Below are positions 35,977-45,376 of a stretch of 64,000 nucleotides of DNA, in pieces. Position numbers and translations under genes: made by a program. Source of the stretch: Polynucleobacter sp. HIN5 (GTDB lineage Bacteria; Pseudomonadota; Gammaproteobacteria; Burkholderiales; Burkholderiaceae). The stretch covers positions 682,001 to 746,000 of the forward strand of contig NZ_AP028136.1 of the NCBI RefSeq assembly GCF_030297555.1, given 5' to 3'. Numbering within the stretch: position 1 is the first letter of the stretch; each line of letters begins with the position of its first letter. Under the pieces are notes generated by a model. That model was not told the DNA's origin. It was given only the letters and a program-made list of their open reading frames with translations, and made no database searches.

Positions 35977-36918
35977 GCGGGTCACGAGTTTTTCTAGAGA
36001 AGACCGCTCATGGCTAGGTTGGACAAGCTTTTGTAACTTCTTCACTTGTTCTTGAAGTTTCTTATAGAACAATTGATCGGTTTCTGCACGGAGCAGAAGT
36101 CTAGTTAGGGCTTTTTCATTACCAACCGGAAAATATCCCAAATAATCTTTTCCCAGCAGCCCACAATTGCCAGCTATCTTTGAGGCAAGCACTGGAACAC
36201 CTGCAGCAATTGCCTCAGAAACTACATGAGCACCACCTTCCATGCGACTAGAGATAACCATCATATGACTGCGCGCCAGGATCTTTAGTGTTGTCTGATG
36301 ACTCACCATGCCATGCCAGATATAGCGACCATATTCTTTAGTGGCTTGTAATGCGGTTTTCTCCATTTCCAAATTCATAGCCATTCCCAAGTGTTGAATG
36401 CGTATTTGGCTATTGCTAGGCATGTGAGGTAAAGCACGAACGATACAAAAAGGATCTTTTTCAGGGCGAAGATGCCCAATCACACTCACGCTGAATTGAC
36501 CTTTGGGCTTTTGTTGCTTTGGTATCTGAGGTACCGACTGATGAATGACCGTTGCCTTATGACGCCATTTTGTGGGGATGATTTGTAATGCCTCTGCCTG
36601 TAAAACCACTAATGCATTAGCCAGTGCCATCGATTCATGAACCTCCGGGTGGTTTGCCATATCCCGGTATAGGTCGGTGCCCGTCAGAATCAGAATTAAA
36701 GGTCGATGAGGGTGCGCTAACTTGAATGCCTTGATTGACGCATGACTTCGATAGGCATGCAAGGTAATCAGGAGGTCGGCATCTTTTCTGGACCAGGATT
36801 CAGTGATGGGGACTCGGTAACCAAGCCGTCTTAAAAAACCTTGCCATCGTTTGGCGGTCACGCGATTACCATGGAGGCTTCCAGGGGGAGCTGGGGTGAC
36901 GATTTCGATGCGGCGCAT
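35950..36918 (-). CDS. senB: TIGR04348-type glycosyltransferase, probable selenosugar synthase SenB
   Basis: 322 residues from the ATG at 36918, two bases after the MFS-gene stop. It is GT-B-like: the N-terminal EIVTPAPPGSLHGNRVTAKR is highly typical of this family, with LILTGTDLYRDM near 80, VIGHLRPEKDPFCIVRALP near 165, and EGGAHVVSEAIAAGVPVLAS, then GLLGKDYLGYFPVG near the end. In the known pathway SenB makes a selenosugar from a UDP-sugar and selenophosphate, forming the carbon-selenium bond. Pairing with senA and selD supports the call. It is convergent with, and overlaps, egtD. Confidence 0.85.
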   Translation of the reverse strand: MRRIEIVTPAPPGSLHGNRVTAKRWQGFLRRLGYRVPITESWSRKDADLLITLHAYRSHASIKAFKLAHPHRPLILILTGTDLYRDMANHPEVHESMALANALVVLQAEALQIIPTKWRHKATVIHQSVPQIPKQQKPKGQFSVSVIGHLRPEKDPFCIVRALPHMPSNSQIRIQHLGMAMNLEMEKTALQATKEYGRYIWHGMVSHQTTLKILARSHMMVISSRMEGGAHVVSEAIAAGVPVLASKIAGNCGLLGKDYLGYFPVGNEKALTRLLLRAETDQLFYKKLQEQVKKLQKLVQPSHERSSLEKLVTRLLKFSKTH

Positions 36919-36920
36919 AT

Positions 36921-38114
36921 TCAAGGCCTATTCTTTGAAATGCGATTCAGAAAAATGAGCCCTAATACAGGGCCGGGGAGTAATAACCAGGTAATGTAGT
37001 GATCCACGAGGGGCAAGACCAGGGTACTGATTTGAATTGAGATCATCGTAATGGTAAAGCCAATCGCATTTTGAATCGTCAGTGCCGTACCGACAATTTC
37101 GGGTGGGCAAGCTTGGGCCGATAGGGCCGAGAACTGTGGCGAGTCAGCGACGACACTCATGCCCCAAATAAGCCAAAACAAAATTTGCGCCCACAGTGGT
37201 AACCCAGCAATCCATGGATAGAGAAGACAGCAGATACCCGATAGCGCTAAAGCGGTTGAGGCAACCTTGACCCCACCCATTGATTTGCTAAGTTGCCCTC
37301 CAAGAAAACATCCGAGCGCACCGACCCCGATGACCGAAAATGCCAATCCAGATAAATTCAAAGGATTTTGAACGGGATACGTACTGGCAATCAGAAATGG
37401 CACCAGCGCCCAGAACGCATAGAGTTCCCACATATGACCGAAATAACCTAATGCAGATCGACGATATTCGGGGATTGCAAAGAGCTGACGAAAGCCACTT
37501 AGTTTGACCCGTGAGGCGGTGCCTAATTTGAGGTGGGGGCCGTCGCCAAGCCAAAAAATAATTCCCATCGCAATGACTGCCAGGAAGGAGGAGAACAGAA
37601 TCACCTCTTGCCAAGGCCAATCAACACCGAAGTAGCGTGTGGCATGGGGGATGGCCGTTCCCAGAGTGAGCATGCCAACCAATTGCGCGATACGCGAGGA
37701 TGCCTTTTGAGGATCCCAAGTCATGATGAGTTTCATGCCGATGGGGTAGATGCCGGCTAAACAAATTCCAACCAAGAAACGCAGTGCAGAGCCCATCCAG
37801 ATGCTGTCGGCCCATACCGCAAATGCGGTATTGAACAGGGCCCCAAGTAGGGCACAAGCGGCAAATAGATGACTGGGTCTAAACCGATCCGCAATACCAC
37901 TTAAGGCAAATACTAAGGTGCCCGCTACAAAACCCAATTGCACGGCATTGGTCAAAACACCAATACCTGCAAGATTGATATTCCAGGAACCAATTAAATT
38001 ATCAGCCACGCCATTGATCGAGAACCACAAGGAAGTCCCCATGAGTTCCGCAATCACAATAAATAACGAAGCTATATTTGGGCTAATGGTTCGAGAGGGT
38101 GTCGAAGTAATCAA
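36921..38114 (-). CDS. MFS transporter, possible selenoneine/ergothioneine exporter or importer
   Basis: 397 residues with about 12 transmembrane helices. The N-terminal ELMGTSLWFSINGVADNLIG and the GIADRFRPSHL loop between helices 2 and 3 are typical of the major facilitator superfamily. The start is probably the TTG at 38114; the first internal methionine is 25 codons in. It is the upstream gene of the senB transcript with a 2-base gap. Transport of the cluster product or a precursor is inferred from that linkage only. Confidence 0.82.
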   Translation of the reverse strand: MITSTPSRTISPNIASLFIVIAELMGTSLWFSINGVADNLIGSWNINLAGIGVLTNAVQLGFVAGTLVFALSGIADRFRPSHLFAACALLGALFNTAFAVWADSIWMGSALRFLVGICLAGIYPIGMKLIMTWDPQKASSRIAQLVGMLTLGTAIPHATRYFGVDWPWQEVILFSSFLAVIAMGIIFWLGDGPHLKLGTASRVKLSGFRQLFAIPEYRRSALGYFGHMWELYAFWALVPFLIASTYPVQNPLNLSGLAFSVIGVGALGCFLGGQLSKSMGGVKVASTALALSGICCLLYPWIAGLPLWAQILFWLIWGMSVVADSPQFSALSAQACPPEIVGTALTIQNAIGFTITMISIQISTLVLPLVDHYITWLLLPGPVLGLIFLNRISKNRP

Positions 38115-38268
38115 TTGAATAAATAATAGGACTAACTTTAGTTGCTTCTATTATGGTACTTCTTCAATGCCATGCAGCTCTCGCAAAGGCTTACTTACTC
38201 CATTTAAGTTCCGCTCCTGCGGTAACCCAAAAACCTAGAGGACTAAAGGAAGTATTTAACTATGAATA

Positions 38269-38287
38269 GTTATTGATAATCATTCTC
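38269..38287. promoter_or_regulatory. Fur box upstream of hemP
   Basis: GTTATTGATAATCATTCTC matches the 19-base Fur consensus GATAATGATAATCATTATC at 16 positions. It lies 43 bases before the hemP ATG, over the expected promoter, so iron-bound Fur should repress the hemP-tonB transcript. Several more ATT repeats follow. Confidence 0.82.
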
Positions 38288-38329
38288 ATTTGTAGTAGCA
38301 TTTGATTATGTTCATACAAAATAAAGACG

Positions 38330-38467
38330 ATGAATAAAACAAATTACATTCGGATATACCGAAGTGAGGAGCTGTTTGGTTTGGAAAGCGCGATTCAGAT
38401 TAATCATCGTGGAGTGATCTACACCCTACGGATTACCCAATTCGGTAAATTGATCTTAACCAAGTAA
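38330..38467 (+). CDS. hemP: hemin uptake protein HemP
   Basis: 45 residues: MNKTNYIRIYRSEELFGLES, then IQINHRGVIYTLRITQFGK and LILTK. The family core (LF.....I.H.G..Y.LR.T..GKLILTK) is fully present. HemP/HmuP is a small conserved protein needed for hemin-receptor expression in several proteobacteria. It is controlled by the Fur box just upstream and lies one base before tonB. Confidence 0.9.
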   Translation: MNKTNYIRIYRSEELFGLESAIQINHRGVIYTLRITQFGKLILTK

Positions 38468-38468
38468 T

Positions 38469-39056
38469 ATGGATTCAGAGCAGTTTCTGCGTTCGCCATC
38501 ATTCAAGATTACTTTAGTGGTATGCGTGGGTCATGCGTTACTTATTGGATGGATGATGACCGCCATAAGCAATCATCTGCCAGAATCTTCCGCCATCCTC
38601 TATGGTCAATTGGTTGAGAGCGAGTCAAATACGATTCAAAAAAAAGTAACTTCGCCAATTCATGCAAAACAAGATCCGATGAATCAACCGGATATGCCTC
38701 TGATGGAGAGTAGCCAGGTCCCCATAACTAGTCAACAGCCGGAGAGCAGAAGCTCGAGCGTTTCATCCGCACCCATATCCTTGCCATCCGCTACTGACCC
38801 AAGGTTCAATAATCCAAAGCCACCGTATCCAATCGCTAGTCGAGAAAATGGGGAGGAGGGCAGGGTATGGCTTTCATTATGTGTATCTGAGCATGGTGCT
38901 ATTAGCCGCTTGCAATTAGCTCAATCGTCTGGGCATCCAGCGCTCGATCGTTCAGCCTTGAATACGGTGACGCACTGGAAATTTCATCCGGCGCGCCAAA
39001 ATGGCGCCGCTATCCCGTACTGCTATCGATTACCGATTGTCTTTGTATTAACTTAA
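38469..39056 (+). CDS. tonB: TonB-family energy transducer
   Basis: 195 residues. One N-terminal transmembrane helix (FKITLVVCVGHALLIGWMM), a periplasmic spacer that is less proline-rich than E. coli TonB, and a C-terminal TonB domain (RVWLSLCVSEHGAISRLQLA; SSGHPALDRSALNTVTHWKF; ending YRLPIVFVLT). It couples inner-membrane energy to the hemin receptor encoded next. ExbB and ExbD are not in the window and must come from another locus. Confidence 0.88.
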   Translation: MDSEQFLRSPSFKITLVVCVGHALLIGWMMTAISNHLPESSAILYGQLVESESNTIQKKVTSPIHAKQDPMNQPDMPLMESSQVPITSQQPESRSSSVSSAPISLPSATDPRFNNPKPPYPIASRENGEEGRVWLSLCVSEHGAISRLQLAQSSGHPALDRSALNTVTHWKFHPARQNGAAIPYCYRLPIVFVLT

Positions 39057-39088
39057 TTTCCATACGCTGAATATTATCAATATCACTT

Positions 39089-39107
39089 GACAATGAGAAT
39101 CATTCTC
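39089..39107. promoter_or_regulatory. Fur box upstream of the hemin receptor
   Basis: GACAATGAGAATCATTCTC agrees with the Fur consensus at 16 of 19 positions, and AATGAGAATCATTCTCATT (39092-39110) is a perfect inverted repeat about a central C. It lies 90 bases before the receptor ATG, giving hmuR-hmuSTUV its own iron-repressed promoter. Confidence 0.87.
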
Positions 39108-39196
39108 ATTAAAGTGAAGATTCGTTTTAACTAAAAATGATTATGTAAACGTCACAGCCCGCCGCCGCTAGCTAGTGCCATCAAATTCTAGCGAGC

Positions 39197-41500
39197 ATGA
39201 ATCTAAGAAAACACCCATTTGTGGCTATTGCAACCATCACGATGGCGAGTATTGCCATGAGTGCTCATAGTCAGATAGTGACCACCGAGGATGGAAGACC
39301 CATTGAACAATCCCGTGGTGAGCGGGGCGAGGTGGATGTCATTCTGAAAGAGGTTACCGTAACATCGACCAGGTCCCCTCGTAAGGTTGATAACGTATCC
39401 AATGTCGTCACTGTAACAACGGCCGAAGAAATCCAAGAAAAGGGCGACCGGAACATTAAAGACCTATTTAATAACTCCGTCGATGTTATGGTTCCACAGC
39501 AAACACAACGTTTCAGTTTGGCTGTAGGATCTCAGGGCCGGGCAGGAAATGAAAGTATCAATATTCGTGGTCTGCAGGGCAATAATGTTTTGCTACTTGT
39601 GGATGGGATTCGGGTACCCAATGCCTTCTCGTTTGGGGCCCTATCGGTCGGGCGAGGAAACTTTCTGGATGTTGATGGGTTTCGTCGTGTTGAGGTGGTA
39701 CGGGGCCCATCGTCAACTCAGTATGGTAGCGATGGCCTTGCTGGAATTGTGAACTTTCAGACCTTTAATCCAAGTGATTTCATCAAAAAGGGTGAGACTC
39801 ACGGCGGATTTGCTCGTACCGGCTACTCGAGCGTCGATACATCTTCGAATACGACATTTGGCTATGGTGGTATTCAAGACCACTTGCAGGGGATGGTCCT
39901 TGGAAGCTTTCAAGCTGGCCATCAATATCAAAACCAAGGATCCAATAACTCAACCGGCATCACCAGGACGGCGCCCAATCCAGCGGATTACAGCAATTGG
40001 TATGTTCTGACTAAGGGATTTGTCCAAATCGATCGCAAGCAAAAACTGGGCATTACCTATGAGTCTCAAAACGTCACGCAAAACGTGAATAACTTATCGG
40101 ATTTGGGAACCGGCGGAGGCTGGATTTCCTTTGGAGGGCCCGGCGGATTTACCTATAACAATGTCGCGACATCCACCATGCAAGATAAAACAACTCGTAA
40201 TCGTGTCTCGGGTGAATACGACTTTAAGGACAGTGGGGCGCTGTATGTTCAAAAAGCTAATGTCATGGTGTATTACCAAGATGCAGATGTCACTCAAAAT
40301 GCCTACCAGCAGCAAGTTGGCAATTCACGTCTCTCATCATGGCGCAGCCGCAACAACACCTATAGCCAAGACACCTACGGCATCAATACGAACCTAGAGA
40401 GTAATACCACCAGTATCGTCAATCAGCGACTGACCTATGGATTTGATTGGAGTTCTTCACGCATCTCGAGTCAACTCAATGCGGCGGGTAATGGAAGCTC
40501 AATTACACCCGCACCCAAATCAACGTACAACCTAGGCGGCGCGTTTTTGCAAAGTGAAATGGAGTTCAATCAAGTGAGTGTGATTCCAGCACTTCGCTAT
40601 GATAGTTACTCGATTACACCAGTTACTGGTTCATTACCATCGAACTCCGGATCAGCGGTCTCGCCTCGAATTGGGGCTATTTGGAATATAGCTCGCGAGT
40701 TTCGTCCATTTGTAAACTGGGGAACTGGATTTACAGCGCCCACACCAGATCAAACACTTTCCTATTTTGCTGGGAGTGGCTACACCAACATACCCAATCC
40801 TAATCTAAAGCCGCAAACTGGTAATGGCTTTGAGGTCGGTGCTCGCGGTCAGTTGGATCGGTTTCGGTATCAAGTATCGGGATATACAAACTATTACAAA
40901 GACTTTATCTCTCAGGTTAATTACTTAGGTTCGTATAACGGTGGTGCACCTCAGACCTTGTATCAATTTCAGAACTTATCCAACGTCAATATTTGGGGAT
41001 GGGATGTTCGAGCGGATTGGGCGTTTGCACATGGTTGGCAGGCGAATGCAGCAATGGCCTATAGCGATGGAGAGCAAACCCAACATGGGATTTCAGCACC
41101 GCTAAATACGATTCAACCTTTGCGCGCCATTGCAGGATTACGGTATGACGCTAGTACTTGGGGAGCGTTTGCCAATGTTATTTGGAATCAGGGTAAATCG
41201 GCTGATCGTGTGAACTTTAATAACGCTACCGGTGGTACAGCCAATCAATTTTTGTCGCCCACATCCACCGTTCTAAATCTGACGGGCTACTGGAAGCCTC
41301 TTAAAAAACTAACGATCAATGCCAATCTCAATAATGTCTTTAACACCACCTATTGGAACTGGTCGGATGTTCAAGGTTCTGTTTTAACTCAAAACCGAGC
41401 GGCGGCTGGCGGATTTTCGGGGTACAACGCCCAAGCTGCTCAGCAATCAGCCACGGCAGCGCCGCGGAACTGGCAAATCTCAGCTCGCTACGACTTTTAA
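39197..41500 (+). CDS. hmuR: TonB-dependent hemin/hemoglobin outer-membrane receptor
   Basis: 767 residues. Signal peptide (ending SIAMSAHS), a TonB box-like stretch (EVTVTSTR), then the plug domain with INIRGLQGNNVLLLVDGIRVPN and VEVVRGPSSTQYGSDGLAGIVNF. A 22-strand barrel ends in the aromatic ISARYDF. The plug sequence belongs to the TonB-dependent hemoglobin/transferrin/lactoferrin receptor group. The downstream heme-degradation and ABC genes make hemin the substrate. Ten bases separate it from hmuS. Confidence 0.92.
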   Translation: MNLRKHPFVAIATITMASIAMSAHSQIVTTEDGRPIEQSRGERGEVDVILKEVTVTSTRSPRKVDNVSNVVTVTTAEEIQEKGDRNIKDLFNNSVDVMVPQQTQRFSLAVGSQGRAGNESINIRGLQGNNVLLLVDGIRVPNAFSFGALSVGRGNFLDVDGFRRVEVVRGPSSTQYGSDGLAGIVNFQTFNPSDFIKKGETHGGFARTGYSSVDTSSNTTFGYGGIQDHLQGMVLGSFQAGHQYQNQGSNNSTGITRTAPNPADYSNWYVLTKGFVQIDRKQKLGITYESQNVTQNVNNLSDLGTGGGWISFGGPGGFTYNNVATSTMQDKTTRNRVSGEYDFKDSGALYVQKANVMVYYQDADVTQNAYQQQVGNSRLSSWRSRNNTYSQDTYGINTNLESNTTSIVNQRLTYGFDWSSSRISSQLNAAGNGSSITPAPKSTYNLGGAFLQSEMEFNQVSVIPALRYDSYSITPVTGSLPSNSGSAVSPRIGAIWNIAREFRPFVNWGTGFTAPTPDQTLSYFAGSGYTNIPNPNLKPQTGNGFEVGARGQLDRFRYQVSGYTNYYKDFISQVNYLGSYNGGAPQTLYQFQNLSNVNIWGWDVRADWAFAHGWQANAAMAYSDGEQTQHGISAPLNTIQPLRAIAGLRYDASTWGAFANVIWNQGKSADRVNFNNATGGTANQFLSPTSTVLNLTGYWKPLKKLTINANLNNVFNTTYWNWSDVQGSVLTQNRAAAGGFSGYNAQAAQQSATAAPRNWQISARYDF

Positions 41501-41509
41501 GGAGGCATT

Positions 41510-42592
41510 ATGAAACCGCCGATTCATCGTATTCGTCAATCGTTTATCACCTTGCGCAAAGAGGGACGCTTACGGCATCGAGAAATTGCTGCGATGCTTA
41601 CTATTTCTGAGGGAGAGTTGATTGCCGCTCATGTTGGACTTGGTGCTACAGCAGCTAAGGGCTTAAGAGCAATTCGTCTGGACACTAATTGGCCTGCGCT
41701 GATAGCCTCGATTGAGTCGATTGGGGAGGTCATGGCTCTCACCCGTAACGAAGCCTGCATCCATGAAAAAATGGGTCAATACCGTCAGGTAAGCCAAGAG
41801 GGGTCGGTAGGTCTGGTCGTGGGTGAGATTGACTTGCGGATCTTTTATCAACATTGGTTTGCTGGATTTGCGGTTACTGAAAGTGGTTCTCAGGGAGAGC
41901 AGCGTAGCTTGCAATTCTTTGATGCGCAGGGACAGGCGATTCATAAGGTTCATCTGAAGCCACAGAGTGATGTGTCGGCATTTGACGCAATCGTTTCATT
42001 GTTTGCGAACCCCCAACAAGAGCCTGGTCTTGAGGTATCAAAGCTCAAGGAAAAGCCGCCCCCAGCACCAGATACAGAGATCGATCGCGCCGGATTTTGG
42101 CAGGCATGGAGAGATCTCAAGGATACCCATGATTTTTATCCGCTCTTACGAAAATACACACTCACACGTACTCAGGCACTTCGTTTGGCAGAGCCGGAGT
42201 TTGTTCGGGAGCTTTCTAAAGACTGCTTACGATCGATATTGCAGCGTGCGGCGCAGACCAAAACCCCCATTATGGTTTTTGTTGGTAATCCTGGAATGAT
42301 TCAGATTCATTCAGGACCCATTGATCGGATCATTGAACAAGGGTCTTGGATCAATGTGATGGACCCCCGCTTTATTTTGCATGTTCGTCAGGATCTGATT
42401 GAGCATGCCTGGATTGTTCGTAAGCCAACTGTAGATGGCATTGTTACTTCCATTGAGTTTTTTGATCAGAGCGGCGAGGCCATTGCAATGTTTTTCGGAG
42501 AGCGTAAGCCTGGTAAGGCTGAACTTACATCCTGGCGAGATCTGGTAACCCAGATTGAGGGTGAGCATGGATTGATGGAGGTCTGCCAATGA
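41510..42592 (+). CDS. hmuS: HmuS/HemS-type cytoplasmic heme-handling protein
   Basis: 360 residues in two repeated HemS/ChuX-like halves. The N-terminal half contains LRHREIAAMLTISEGELIAAHVG and a FYQHWFAGFAV strand; the second half begins around FWQAWRDLKDTHDFYPLLRK. The family binds heme delivered by the ABC transporter and can open the porphyrin ring or pass heme on. Ribosome binding site AAGGAGG lies just before the ATG. It overlaps hmuT by ATGA. Confidence 0.92.
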   Translation: MKPPIHRIRQSFITLRKEGRLRHREIAAMLTISEGELIAAHVGLGATAAKGLRAIRLDTNWPALIASIESIGEVMALTRNEACIHEKMGQYRQVSQEGSVGLVVGEIDLRIFYQHWFAGFAVTESGSQGEQRSLQFFDAQGQAIHKVHLKPQSDVSAFDAIVSLFANPQQEPGLEVSKLKEKPPPAPDTEIDRAGFWQAWRDLKDTHDFYPLLRKYTLTRTQALRLAEPEFVRELSKDCLRSILQRAAQTKTPIMVFVGNPGMIQIHSGPIDRIIEQGSWINVMDPRFILHVRQDLIEHAWIVRKPTVDGIVTSIEFFDQSGEAIAMFFGERKPGKAELTSWRDLVTQIEGEHGLMEVCQ

Positions 42593-43491
42593 GTAATCTT
42601 GCTCATACAGGGCGTCGTCGTTTACTGTGCGCAATGGCAGCCGTCCCGATGGCTTGGCTTGAGAAGCCAGCTTGGGCAGAGCGAACTCAAGCTACCCTAG
42701 GTCGCCAACGTCTGATTTGCATTGGATCAGCAGTTACAGAAATTGTGTATGCATTAAATGCTAGTAATTTGATTGTGGGGGTTGATACAACCTCGATTTA
42801 TCCGGATGCCGCACGCTCGTTACCTAGTGTTGGCTACTCAAGAACCTTATCGGCAGAGGGAGTTTTATCGCTATCCCCAACCCAAATCTTATTGACCGAG
42901 GATGCGGGGCCCCCAGTGGTACTCCGACAGATTCAAGATGCCGGGATTGAGATAAGGCGCTTGCCTGCCCACCACACCTTTACCGGAATCTGTGATCGGG
43001 TGATTGCGATTGGTCAAGCGATTCATCAACCAACTCGAGCCGATCAATTGGAGCTTCAGTTGCAGCAGCAGTGGGCTCGTATCGTAGATGAGGTGAAAGC
43101 TAAACCCTTTCCAAGTGCAGCCCCTCGTGTGCTCTACATTCATTCAATGAACCCATCCCAAGTGATGGTCTCTGGCCAAGAAACCAATGCCAATGCCATG
43201 ATCCGTTACGCTGGTCTACGAAATGCGATGGATGGATTTCGGGGCTATAAACCCCTTACTCCCGAAGCAGTGATTGTGGCCAACCCTGATTTGATCCTGG
43301 TCACAGACCAAGGGCTGCAAGCGATTGGCGGACGTAGTCAGCTTGCGCACCTGCCCGGCATGGAAAGAACGAAAGCGATTCTTGGTCAGAAGATTATTTC
43401 AATGGATGCTGTTTATTTATTGGGGTTTGGTCCACGAATGCCTGAGGCGGTCTTAACGCTGCATCGTCAAGCGCGCACCATATTAGGATGA
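42589..43491 (+). CDS. hmuT: periplasmic heme-binding protein HmuT
   Basis: 300 residues. The N-terminus GRRRLLCAMAAVPMAWLEKP is a twin-arginine-like or basic Sec signal. The mature cluster-A-II binding-protein fold includes RLICIGSAVTEIVYALNASN, VGYSRTLSAEGVLSLSPTQI and PEAVIVANPDLILVTDQGL. It carries heme from the receptor to the HmuUV transporter. Overlaps both neighbours by ATGA. Confidence 0.92.
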   Translation: MSNLAHTGRRRLLCAMAAVPMAWLEKPAWAERTQATLGRQRLICIGSAVTEIVYALNASNLIVGVDTTSIYPDAARSLPSVGYSRTLSAEGVLSLSPTQILLTEDAGPPVVLRQIQDAGIEIRRLPAHHTFTGICDRVIAIGQAIHQPTRADQLELQLQQQWARIVDEVKAKPFPSAAPRVLYIHSMNPSQVMVSGQETNANAMIRYAGLRNAMDGFRGYKPLTPEAVIVANPDLILVTDQGLQAIGGRSQLAHLPGMERTKAILGQKIISMDAVYLLGFGPRMPEAVLTLHRQARTILG

Positions 43492-44531
43492 GACAGGGCA
43501 TCAGTCCACTTGACTACTCAGCCTGGGGTGCAAGGCTTGGGTTATTTCTTATAGGGTTGCTTGCATTTCTAATCGCAGTCAACTTAGGTGCTGTGGATAT
43601 TCATGGTTTGGACTGGTTGCAAGTTTTTAATCCCAAGAATGGTTATGAGGGTGCTAGTTATGTGCTTTGGACCATTCGGATCCCGCGTGCCTTATTAGCC
43701 ATTACGGTTGGTGCAGCACTGGGCGTTGCAGGCGCTCTCGCACAAAGCTTATTTCGTAACCCCTTAGCTGATCCAGGTCTATTGGGGGTCTCTGCGGGAG
43801 CCAGTTGTAGCGTAGCGATCGGTATCGTGATATTAGATGGTTTTCGTTTTATTACGACGGAGGAGCTACGGGTCTGGGCAATCCCATTTTTTGCATTCTT
43901 GGGTGCTATAGCAGTTTGTTTCTGTCTTGATTATGTCGCCCGTGTTGTATCTCCGGGATCGATTGCTAGTCTGCTATTAACCGGCATTGCACTCAATGCC
44001 TTAGCGGGTGCCGTGATCGGTCTATGTACCTATTTAGCCAACGATGAACAATTGCGTAGCTTTACCTTTTGGACCCTTGGGTCTCTCGCAAGTGCACGCT
44101 GGATGATGGTCGGGGTGCTGGTTGGAGCCATAGTCATCGGATGGGTCTGGATTCGAACTCTTTTACAGGATCTCAACGCCTTGACATTGGGTGAGAATAT
44201 TGCCAATCATCTCGGGGTAGATGTTTTACACCTACGAACGAACGTCATCGTTTTGGTTGCCACTCTTTCTGGATTGGCCGTTGCATGGTGCGGCATGATT
44301 GGTTTTATTGGTTTGATGGCACCCAACCTTGTGCGTATTTGCTTGGGGTCTGATCAAAGGAGGGTAGTTCCCTATTCCGCAGGGGTAGGGGCTATTCTGC
44401 TACTCATTGCCGACACGATTGCCAGAACCATTGCAATCCCTGCAGAGGTGCCTGTCGGTATTTTCACTGCCCTGTTAGGCAGCCCATTATTTTTGATCTT
44501 ATTGCGGCAATATCGATCAAGGCTTAATTGA
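43488..44531 (+). CDS. hmuU: heme ABC transporter permease HmuU
   Basis: 347 residues, FecCD/BtuC-type permease with about ten helices. IRIPRALLAITVGAALGVAG and AQSLFRNPLADPGLLGVSAG are the family core; FIGLMAPNLVRICLGSDQRR near residue 270 is the loop contacting the ATPase. It forms the membrane channel for heme import with HmuV. Starts within the hmuT stop. Confidence 0.93.
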   Translation: MRQGISPLDYSAWGARLGLFLIGLLAFLIAVNLGAVDIHGLDWLQVFNPKNGYEGASYVLWTIRIPRALLAITVGAALGVAGALAQSLFRNPLADPGLLGVSAGASCSVAIGIVILDGFRFITTEELRVWAIPFFAFLGAIAVCFCLDYVARVVSPGSIASLLLTGIALNALAGAVIGLCTYLANDEQLRSFTFWTLGSLASARWMMVGVLVGAIVIGWVWIRTLLQDLNALTLGENIANHLGVDVLHLRTNVIVLVATLSGLAVAWCGMIGFIGLMAPNLVRICLGSDQRRVVPYSAGVGAILLLIADTIARTIAIPAEVPVGIFTALLGSPLFLILLRQYRSRLN

Positions 44532-44532
44532 T

Positions 44533-45309
44533 ATGAAACTACAACTCCATCATGCCTCTTTACAGCTTGAAAAAAAACTCTTTGGGCCATTTGATTTCAC
44601 AATCAAGTCAGGTGAGCGGATTGCGATCTTAGGTAAAAGCGGTGCCGGCAAGTCGACCATTATTCGATTGATTGCGCGAGAGTATCAAATCAAAAGCAGC
44701 ATGATTTTGATAAATGGTGCTTCGATGGATCAGTATTCATCGGCGCAACTAAGTCGAATACGAGGGGTTTTGCCTCAGCACACCCAGATTGCTTTTGGAC
44801 TCATGACCGATTTTGTGATTGAGCTGGGGAGGGTGAGCGCCCCGAGTAAGGTCAACCAAGAAACAATTGTTATGCAGGCAGCCCAGATGGCCTGCGCAGA
44901 GCATCTTTTAGGGCGAACATTTAGTACGCTATCAGGTGGTGAGCAGGCACGAATTCATCTGGCACGGATCTTTGCTCAGCTATGGGATGTCCGCGATGGT
45001 CTAATTTTGGTCGATGAACCAGTGGCAGCATTAGACCCAGGGCTGCAGTATCAATTGCTGGGTACGATTGACTGTTTTGCGAGAGAAAGAAACCATGCAG
45101 TGCTGGCGGTTCTGCATGACATTAATCATGCCCTGGATTTTGAGCGCTTACTCCTTGTTGAGCATGGATGCATTATTCAAGATTGTCCGGCTGATCATCA
45201 TGCCCTAGAAGACCTAGAGCGCTTATATGGTATTAAGTTAGAGCATCTTCGCGATAGCCAGGGGAGAAGTGTGCTGATTCAGGTTCACCCATCCGGTATT
45301 TACCCATAA
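44533..45309 (+). CDS. hmuV: heme ABC transporter ATP-binding protein HmuV
   Basis: 258 residues. Walker A is LGKSGAGKSTI near residue 35, the signature is TLSGGEQARIHLARI near 138, Walker B is LILVDEPVAALDP near 158, and the switch histidine is in AVLHDINHALD. Powers heme import through HmuU. The gene begins one base after the hmuU stop and is the last gene of the heme operon. No obvious terminator follows. Confidence 0.93.
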   Translation: MKLQLHHASLQLEKKLFGPFDFTIKSGERIAILGKSGAGKSTIIRLIAREYQIKSSMILINGASMDQYSSAQLSRIRGVLPQHTQIAFGLMTDFVIELGRVSAPSKVNQETIVMQAAQMACAEHLLGRTFSTLSGGEQARIHLARIFAQLWDVRDGLILVDEPVAALDPGLQYQLLGTIDCFARERNHAVLAVLHDINHALDFERLLLVEHGCIIQDCPADHHALEDLERLYGIKLEHLRDSQGRSVLIQVHPSGIYP

Positions 45310-45376
45310 CCGAACACTTTAATTTATTTGTTGGATGCCATATGATCCATTCATTAGCAACTGTGATGGAGGGGAC

